Source: an uncultured Clostridia bacterium (GTDB lineage Bacteria > Bacillota > Clostridia > UBA1381). From it: a DNA stretch of 64,000 nucleotides. How positions within the stretch are numbered: position 1 is the stretch's first letter; each line of letters starts with the position of its first letter. A model generated the notes under the pieces. That model did no database searches and was not told the origin of the DNA. It worked only from the letters and a program-made list of their open reading frames with translations. The position numbers and the translations under genes were made by a program. Where the stretch lies: positions 1-64,000 of the forward strand of contig CAKSFT010000003.1 of assembly GCA_934454145.1 (NCBI GenBank). Reading direction: 5' to 3'. Positions 60,916-64,000 of the stretch are shown here, piece by piece.

Positions 60916-62424
60916 ATGCTTTCCCAAAGTATGACAGCTAAATTTATAAAAAGCATAGGAAAGGATTTCTCGGAAAGTGCCGTGTTCGGCTTGTTTACGG
61001 CACTTGCGGGATTTTTCAAAAAGCTTTATGACAACAGCCTTCTAAAAAGCTATGTGGAGGCAAAGCCCTTTATCAACGGGGTATGGGGAAAATCATTTTT
61101 TGCATTTTTGACCGACAAAATATTTCTTTTTATTGCCCGTGCAATAACAGCTGCCGGGAACCTGTGTACAAAGGTGTTTTCGGGGTCTTTGACCGACGGG
61201 GTGCTGCGCGGAATTTCAAAAAAGATAAAATATCATCATGTGCTTGGGCTGATTTTTGCAGTGATATTTCTTGTGTACAGTGACTGGTGGAACAATATGT
61301 ATGCGGCGGCGGCAGCCTTTGTCATGACCGTGTTTTTGATTTATAAAAAAAGGAATAACCAGTTGTTGCCGTCAAAAACAGACTTTTTTATGGTGCTGTT
61401 TTTGATTTCTGCGGTTTTAGGCATCTTTGCGGCAGGAAACAAAACAGACGCCGTGAGGATTGCGGTTATTACGGTTTCGGCATTGTTGTTTCATCTTTGC
61501 ACGGTTTATGCACTGACAACAGATGAAAAACTTTCCGGGTTTGTAAAAATAATTTCTGTTACCGTGTTTATCACCGCGATTGTCGCAATCGGTCAGCGAA
61601 TCGTGGGGATTGAAGTGGATCCGGAATTTGTGGATTTGGCAAACAATGAGGGCATGCCAGGGCGTGTTTTTTCAACAATGGAAAACCCGAACAATTATGC
61701 CGAACTGTTGGTGCTTTTCATGCCGTTTATGTTTGCAGTGTTTGTAAACGAAAAAAAGCCTGTACTGAAACTGCTTTGGTTTGTGATGGCTGCGGCGGCT
61801 TTTGTTGCACTGGCAATGACGTATTCGCGCTCGTGCTATGTCGCACTTGTGATTGCGATTTTGGTATTTTTGCTGGTGTATGATTACCACCTCGTTCTGC
61901 CCGTTATGCTTTTGGCGCTTTTGGCGTTGCCATTTATGCCGGAAACGGTCTTTAACCGTATTCTGACAATCGGCTCGCTTTCCGATTCCTCAAACAGCTA
62001 CCGCTTGTATATATGGGACGTCTGCGTACGTCTGGCGAGAGATTACGGCATAAGCGGTCTCGGAATCGGCCCTGTGTCATTCAGGAGCTTTTACCGCCCG
62101 ATTGCTTACAGAAATGCAATAAAGGCACCGCACAGCCATATGCTGTATCTGGAACTTATTCTGGAATACGGAATAGCCGGTTTTATCGGCTTTATGGGGT
62201 ATTATATAAGGATTATAAGGAACGGTTTTAAATCGGTGAAACTTGCCGGCAGGGCACAGCGTGCATATCTGGGCGCAGGCATCGGTGCATTACTCGGGAT
62301 AAGCTTTGTGTGTATGGCGGAATATATATGGTTTTATCCGCGCGATATGTTTGCACATTTCATTGTCATGGGCATACTTATTGCACAGGTGCAGATAATT
62401 GCAAGAAAAGGAAACGGTGCATAA
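60916..62424 (+). CDS. O-antigen ligase/polymerase-like membrane protein
   Basis: The start follows GGAGG. The 502-residue protein has a ~115-residue N-terminal soluble part, then about 10-12 helices. The Wzy/WaaL-type loop carries SNSYRLYIWDVCVRLARDYGISGLGIGPVSF and AIKAPHSHMLYLELILEYG, where the His-Ser-His stretch is the family mark. It probably polymerises or ligates the surface polysaccharide on the outer face of the membrane. Confidence 0.85.
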   Translation: MLSQSMTAKFIKSIGKDFSESAVFGLFTALAGFFKKLYDNSLLKSYVEAKPFINGVWGKSFFAFLTDKIFLFIARAITAAGNLCTKVFSGSLTDGVLRGISKKIKYHHVLGLIFAVIFLVYSDWWNNMYAAAAAFVMTVFLIYKKRNNQLLPSKTDFFMVLFLISAVLGIFAAGNKTDAVRIAVITVSALLFHLCTVYALTTDEKLSGFVKIISVTVFITAIVAIGQRIVGIEVDPEFVDLANNEGMPGRVFSTMENPNNYAELLVLFMPFMFAVFVNEKKPVLKLLWFVMAAAAFVALAMTYSRSCYVALVIAILVFLLVYDYHLVLPVMLLALLALPFMPETVFNRILTIGSLSDSSNSYRLYIWDVCVRLARDYGISGLGIGPVSFRSFYRPIAYRNAIKAPHSHMLYLELILEYGIAGFIGFMGYYIRIIRNGFKSVKLAGRAQRAYLGAGIGALLGISFVCMAEYIWFYPRDMFAHFIVMGILIAQVQIIARKGNGA

Positions 62425-62427
62425 ACT

Positions 62428-64000
62428 ATGAAGATTTTACATCTGATAAGAGGCGGCGACAGCGGGGGTGCAAAGACTCATCTTTTCACCTTGCTGGACG
62501 AACTGACAAAGTATATAGACTGCGAAGTGGTGTGTCTTATTCCGGGAATTTTTTACAAAGAGATTCTTGAAAAAGACATCAAAACGGTTTTGTTTGAGCA
62601 AAAAAACCGTTTTGACTTGTCGGTTTTGAAGAAGATTGAAAAATTGATTGAAGAAGATGAAATTGACATATTGCATGTGCATGGCGCCATGGCAAATTTT
62701 ATTGCGCAGTTTCTGAAAAAGCGCATAAAAATCCCGATTGTGACAACAATGCACAGCGACTATTTGCTGGATTTTGATACATTTTTCAAAAAAATAGTCT
62801 TTACATCTCTCAATGCATGGTCGCTGCGCAGAATTGACTATTTCATTGCGGTTTCTGACCGTTTCAAAGACATGCTGACAGAACGCGGATTCCGCCCGAA
62901 CAGCATATACACAGTTTATAACGGCATGGAATTCTCAAATGTTCCGCAAACTGTGGCTGACAAAAAAGACTTTGCAAAAAAGTACGGAATAAAGCAGGAA
63001 GAAAATGCAATATATATAGGAATCGCGGCGCGGTTTGACAGCGTAAAGGGAGTGGATATATTTATTGACGGTGCGGCAAAGCTGTATAAAGAGAATAAAA
63101 ATGTCCGTTTTGTAATTGCCGGTGACGGTGACCAAAGGGAACAGCTTTTGGCACTGTCAAAGGAACTGGGGCTTGAAAAGGTTATATACTTCATCGGGTT
63201 CATTGATGATATATACAGTTTTTTCAATTTTATTGACATAAACTGCCTTACATCGCTGTGCGAAAGTTTCCCGTATTCGATGCTTGAAGGCGCGGCGATG
63301 AAAAGGCCGATGGTTGCCAGTGACGTCGGCGGCATAAGCAGCCTTGTCATTGACGGAGAAACGGGATATCTTTTCAATGCCGGGGATTCTTCCGATTTTG
63401 CGGCAAAGCTGAAAATGCTTTGCGAAAATCAGCAAAAGCGCACTCAAATGGGTGAGAATATTTATAAGAGGGCAACAACGGTCTTTTCGGCGCAAAATTT
63501 TGCAAAGACGCATATCGGGATTTATGATAATATCCTGAAAGACTTTAATGACCCGAAACGATATGACTTTGTGATAAGCGGATATTATGGCTACAGCAAC
63601 AGCGGTGATGATGCGTTGTTGTTGGCGATGGTCACAGAACTGAAACGTCAGAAAAATGACGTAAGAATTGCTGTTTTCAGCGCAAAACCCGAGCAGACAA
63701 AGAAGGACTACAAGGTTGATGCATACAACAGATTTAATCCGTTTAGGGTATATAAATGCATAAAAAGCTCGCGCGTACTGCTTTCCGGCGGCGGTTCTCT
63801 GATTCAGGACGAAACCAGTTCAAAATCCCTGTGGTATTATGCCGCCATTTTGAAACTGGCAAAGCGGTTTGGGCTGAAGGTGATGCAAATTGCAAACGGA
63901 ATCGGGCCGGTGAGAAAAAAAAGAAACAGGCGCCTGGCGTCAAAGGTCATAAATTCCTGTGTAGACGAGATTACACTGCGTGAAATGAGGTCGCTAAAAG
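62428..64000 (+). CDS. csaB: GT4 glycosyltransferase-CsaB pyruvyltransferase fusion (cut by window end)
   Basis: From ATG 62428 the frame stays open to the window end (524 codons). Residues 1-~370 form a GT4 enzyme: HLIRGGDSGGAKTHLFTLL, IGIAARFDSVKGVDIFIDGAAK, VIAGDGDQREQL, CESFPYSMLEGAAMKRPMVASDVGG. At about 375 a polysaccharide pyruvyl transferase begins: FVISGYYGYSNSGDDALLLAMV, LLSGGGSLIQDETSSKSLWYYA, MQIANGIGPV. CsaB adds ketal-pyruvate to the secondary wall polysaccharide, the modification SLH domains recognise. The two enzymes are usually separate. No ribosome binding site is evident except AAAGGAAA about 14 bases upstream. The C-terminus is outside the window. Confidence 0.9.
   Translation, partial: MKILHLIRGGDSGGAKTHLFTLLDELTKYIDCEVVCLIPGIFYKEILEKDIKTVLFEQKNRFDLSVLKKIEKLIEEDEIDILHVHGAMANFIAQFLKKRIKIPIVTTMHSDYLLDFDTFFKKIVFTSLNAWSLRRIDYFIAVSDRFKDMLTERGFRPNSIYTVYNGMEFSNVPQTVADKKDFAKKYGIKQEENAIYIGIAARFDSVKGVDIFIDGAAKLYKENKNVRFVIAGDGDQREQLLALSKELGLEKVIYFIGFIDDIYSFFNFIDINCLTSLCESFPYSMLEGAAMKRPMVASDVGGISSLVIDGETGYLFNAGDSSDFAAKLKMLCENQQKRTQMGENIYKRATTVFSAQNFAKTHIGIYDNILKDFNDPKRYDFVISGYYGYSNSGDDALLLAMVTELKRQKNDVRIAVFSAKPEQTKKDYKVDAYNRFNPFRVYKCIKSSRVLLSGGGSLIQDETSSKSLWYYAAILKLAKRFGLKVMQIANGIGPVRKKRNRRLASKVINSCVDEITLREMRSLK

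Overview
The window looks like a chromosomal segment of an anaerobic, Gram-positive, probably spore-forming member of the Clostridia. The support is: sporulation-linked genes (yunB, ytxC, a GerMN-domain protein); S-layer homology (SLH) and copper-amine-oxidase-like 'stalk' surface proteins; AGGAGG-type ribosome binding sites; sigma-A promoters with 17-bp spacers; a ClpE-type ATPase; and lysine and preQ1 riboswitches. GC content is moderate (about 40-45% by eye). Genus cannot be fixed from the sequence. The combination of SLH, stalk and beta-helix proteins would suit a gut or plant-fibre-associated Clostridium relative.

Layout. 0-0.9 kb: tRNA-Arg(CCT), with mobile-element debris beyond its 3' end (a frameshifted small protein gene and seven ATTAGCA heptamers). 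1.2-9.7 kb: an SLH protein, an AI-2E family permease, two FAD oxidoreductases, FucU, a stalk-domain protein and a decayed surface-protein gene. 9.8-15.4 kb (minus strand): preQ1-riboswitch-controlled queT, a secreted FG-GAP propeller co-transcribed with an SLH protein, and an ABC exporter. 15.7-21.8 kb (minus): one tight operon clpE - metF - MetH activation domain - metH, with methionine synthase split in two. 22-25.6 kb: a signal-peptide-less beta-helix protein and a putP-like symporter. 25.7-28.5 kb: a lysine riboswitch and terminator followed by a polar amino-acid ABC transporter, which is therefore probably a lysine importer. 28.5-33.2 kb (minus): a PflX-like radical SAM gene plus potABCD. 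33.3-43 kb: a methionine-gamma-lyase-like enzyme, hisS-aspS, yunB, then ligA - M20 peptidase - DUF6873-type - ytxC. 43-51.5 kb: an accessory patch with a frameshifted AraC regulator, an UlaG-like hydrolase, two copies of a ~210-bp MITE-like element, two broken stalk/beta-helix genes, galM-alkD, GerMN and TSCPD genes, and a decayed phage/ICE relic. 51.8-64 kb: a beta-helix and SGNH hydrolase pair, then an envelope-polysaccharide cluster (NAGPA protein, MurJ flippase, acetyltransferase, GT4, DUF4330, O-antigen-ligase-like polymerase, and a GT4-CsaB fusion cut by the window end).

How it fits together. The 54.9-64 kb cluster has the parts needed to build, flip, polymerise and pyruvylate a cell-wall polysaccharide. 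CsaB-type pyruvylation makes the ligand that SLH domains bind, so this cluster probably builds the anchor for the SLH proteins at 1.2 and 12.6 kb. The two intact beta-helix proteins and the SGNH hydrolase lack signal peptides, which suggests cytosolic handling of imported, substituted oligosaccharides.

The most unusual items are: a new-looking MITE with 11-bp target duplications sitting between promoter and start codon of galM; shuffled surface-protein gene fragments beside it; long perfect palindromes at convergent gene ends; the GT4-CsaB fusion; and frequent one- or two-base frameshifts, which may be real decay or assembly errors.
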